Part shown: piece by piece, positions 5,699 to 6,117 of the stretch
Position numbering within the stretch: position 1 is the stretch's first letter
How the letters are laid out: each line of letters opens with the position of its first letter
NCBI GenBank assembly: GCA_010671975.1
Contig: JAAHIA010000303.1
Coordinates: 1 to 6,117 of the forward strand
Length of the DNA: 6,117 bases
Direction: 5' to 3'
Source of the DNA: Leptolyngbya sp. SIO4C1
GTDB taxonomy: Bacteria; Cyanobacteriota; Cyanobacteriia; Phormidesmidales; Phormidesmidaceae
The notes under the pieces: generated by a model
What the model saw: the letters and a program-made list of their open reading frames with translations, nothing else
The model's database searches: none
What the model was told of the DNA's origin: nothing
Translations under genes and position numbers: made by a program

Positions 5699-6117
5699 AT
5701 GAGTATTAATGGTTTCGCCTGGTTCAGTCGGTCTCAAATCAGGGCCTGCACTGCTATTTTGCTGAGCCTGCTGGTTTGGGGGCTCTCAGCGACAAGCAGC
5801 TGGGCGCAGACGGCCTGTCCCTATGCCACCCTGCGCCTCGACACCGCCCAGGCAGTTGATAGGGAAGCGATTTGCCAAGCGGCCCAGGCCTGGAGCGATC
5901 GCGGCTACCAAATGCTGGTCTATCTCACGGATCGGCCTTTCTCAACCGAAGATGAGTGGTTTGCCCATCTCGATCAGGTAGAATCAGAGGCTGGCCTGCG
6001 CGATTTGTCGCAGCCTGACAGTTTTGAAAAAGCCGGGTTTGCAATTGAGGCGCAAACTGCGGCGGCTAATGGCGCGCTCAGGGTCTCGGTTACCTATGGC
6101 GAAGCGCTCTACGACAG
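5699..6117 (+). CDS. Exported protein, possibly TPM-like (3' end cut by window edge)
   Basis: The frame is open from ATG 5699 to the edge: 139 residues are visible and the gene continues beyond. Residues 16-31 form a hydrophobic signal core, with a likely signal peptidase I site after SSWA (33-36), so the mature protein would begin QTACPYA and act outside the cytoplasm. The mature part has Cys40 and Cys59, a helix AICQAAQAWSDRGYQ (57-71), a strand MLVYLTD (72-78) and, later, LRVSVTYGEALYD (127-139). The order helix-strand-helix-strand and the GYG-like end recall the TPM fold (YgcG/Psb32 type), but the match is weak and key C-terminal parts are missing. It lies 78 bases after the SGNH-like gene on the same strand, probably in one operon. 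No stop separates the two in this frame after the TAA at 5620, but no alternative ATG, GTG or TTG start precedes 5699 either. Confidence 0.75.
   Translation, partial: MSINGFAWFSRSQIRACTAILLSLLVWGLSATSSWAQTACPYATLRLDTAQAVDREAICQAAQAWSDRGYQMLVYLTDRPFSTEDEWFAHLDQVESEAGLRDLSQPDSFEKAGFAIEAQTAAANGALRVSVTYGEALYD

Overview
The window is most likely cyanobacterial chromosome. It has six copies of the palindrome GCGATCGC (HIP1, the over-represented octamer of many cyanobacteria), a ClpS of the cyanobacterial/plastid type, and several proteins that resemble conserved cyanobacterial families. I cannot fix the genus; a filamentous or Leptolyngbya/Synechococcus-like lineage is a guess from protein style only. 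The genes recognised are housekeeping or poorly characterised conserved genes. I see no transposase, integrase, phage gene, CRISPR array, tRNA or rRNA.

Layout, left to right. Positions 1-184 are non-coding and carry several small inverted repeats. A small unrecognised gene on the minus strand (185-604, possibly extending to 679) is divergent from a two-gene plus-strand unit: clpS (863-1153), the N-degron adaptor of the Clp protease, and a CPBP/Abi-type intramembrane protease (1171-2055). A 17-bp tandem duplication sits exactly at the clpS stop/protease start junction. The protease gene converges almost end to end (9 bp) on argF (2065-2991, minus), the ornithine carbamoyltransferase of arginine synthesis. 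About 98 bp of spacer separate argF from a divergent class I SAM-dependent methyltransferase (3090-3707) that resembles the METTL7/TMT1 group. This converges across a G-rich 47-bp spacer on an acidic, uncharacterised 157-residue protein (3755-4228, minus).

A 147-bp divergent spacer with phased TTGAC repeats leads to a 414-residue exported protein (4376-5620) that joins an N-terminal helical segment to an SGNH/GDSL-type domain. A second exported protein, possibly TPM-like, starts at 5699 and runs off the right edge.

How the genes may work together: clpS and the CPBP protease look like one transcription unit of proteolysis genes. The last two genes look like a co-directional pair of cell-envelope proteins. 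The other neighbours (argF, methyltransferase, two unknown genes) show no obvious shared pathway. I did not find a convincing undescribed multi-gene system. The best leads are the clpS/protease junction, the repeat element before the SGNH gene, and the two uncharacterised small proteins.
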